A stretch of 5,975 bases of DNA from an uncultured Sutterella sp. (GTDB taxonomy: Bacteria; Pseudomonadota; Gammaproteobacteria; Burkholderiales; Burkholderiaceae_F), in contig CAAFNI010000476.1 in assembly GCA_900764215.1 (NCBI GenBank), positions 1-5,975 on the forward strand. Direction: 5' to 3'. Positions 5,810-5,975 of this stretch are shown here, one piece after another. Each line of letters starts with the position of its first letter. Within the stretch, counting starts at the first letter, position 1. Made by a program: the position numbers and the translations under genes. A model generated the notes under the pieces. The model ran no database searches. It had not been told where the DNA came from and saw only the letters and a program-made list of their open reading frames with translations.

Positions 5810-5975
5810 ATCGCCATTTCCTCCCAAGCCACGGCCGGAGTGCCAGCCAGTTTCGAACCAATCGGGTAGAGAGTGTCCTTGCGGGCACTCCCTCCCACAC
5901 CGCAGTGCTCAATCAGTACTGAGCGTTCGGACATGCCGTTCGGCATCCGGCGGTTTCCGAGTTAGTAGTAGAGGG
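5810..5975 (+). other. Region after prmC, rich in inverted repeats, no gene seen
   Basis: No credible coding frame follows prmC up to the window edge. Stem-forming segments are dense. GAGTGTCC (5871-5878) pairs with GGGCACTC (5883-5890) with one G-U pair. GGAGTGCC (5837-5844) could pair with the same arm (GGCACTCC, 5884-5891). CAGTGCT (5903-5909) pairs with AGTACTG (5915-5921) with one G-U pair. ATGCCG (5933-5938) pairs with CGGCAT (5941-5946), extended by CGG/CCG (5928-5930 with 5947-5949). None is followed by a T-run. This could be a processing or attenuation region, a Rho-type end, or the leader of a gene beyond the edge. Confidence 0.4.

Noticed and set aside
5761..5946. A 61-codon minus-strand frame at the right edge
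   Set aside because: It overlaps the end of prmC and the inverted repeats, has no ribosome site and resembles no known protein.
5933..5946. Neisserial-type DNA uptake sequence (ATGCCGT...)
   Set aside because: Only the first seven bases agree; the rest (TCGGCAT) differs and is explained by a local hairpin.

Overview
This window reads as an ordinary chromosomal segment of a proteobacterium, most likely a betaproteobacterium of the order Burkholderiales. The reasons are the gene order hemA-prfA-prmC, the style of the HemA, RF1 and QueC proteins, a CCA-encoding tRNA-Phe, and fairly GC-rich coding DNA. I cannot name the genus. No mobile element, CRISPR array, rRNA or phage gene is visible, and I find no convincing undescribed system.

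Left part (1-930). The minus strand carries the first 138 codons of a periplasmic DsbC-type disulfide isomerase that runs off the left edge. A gene-poor stretch of about 320 bp follows. It holds a perfect 26-bp palindrome (639-664) and a clear sigma70-type promoter (687-715) that drives tRNA-Phe (GAA) on the plus strand (733-808). An intrinsic terminator (819-848) closes the tRNA unit.

Middle part (931-2289). A minus-strand pair is convergent with the tRNA. The upstream gene (2167 to 1670) is a small hydrophobic protein resembling the DUF697/EcsC-like group and has a very strong ribosome binding site. Thirteen bases after its stop comes queC (1656 to 931), which makes the queuosine/archaeosine-type precursor preQ0. 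The roughly 120-bp gap to hemA is a divergent promoter region with a consensus -10 box pointing to hemA.

Right part (2290-5809). Three plus-strand genes follow: hemA (glutamyl-tRNA reductase, first step of C5-pathway tetrapyrrole synthesis), prfA (peptide chain release factor 1) and prmC (methyltransferase acting on the GGQ glutamine of release factors). prfA and prmC are 18 bp apart and are enzyme-substrate partners. hemA is separated from prfA by 304 bp containing a palindromic terminator and another hairpin, so prfA-prmC is probably at least partly transcribed on its own. None of these three genes has a recognisable Shine-Dalgarno sequence.

Right edge (5810-5975). No gene is visible. The DNA after prmC contains several stem-forming segments, two of which compete for the same partner.
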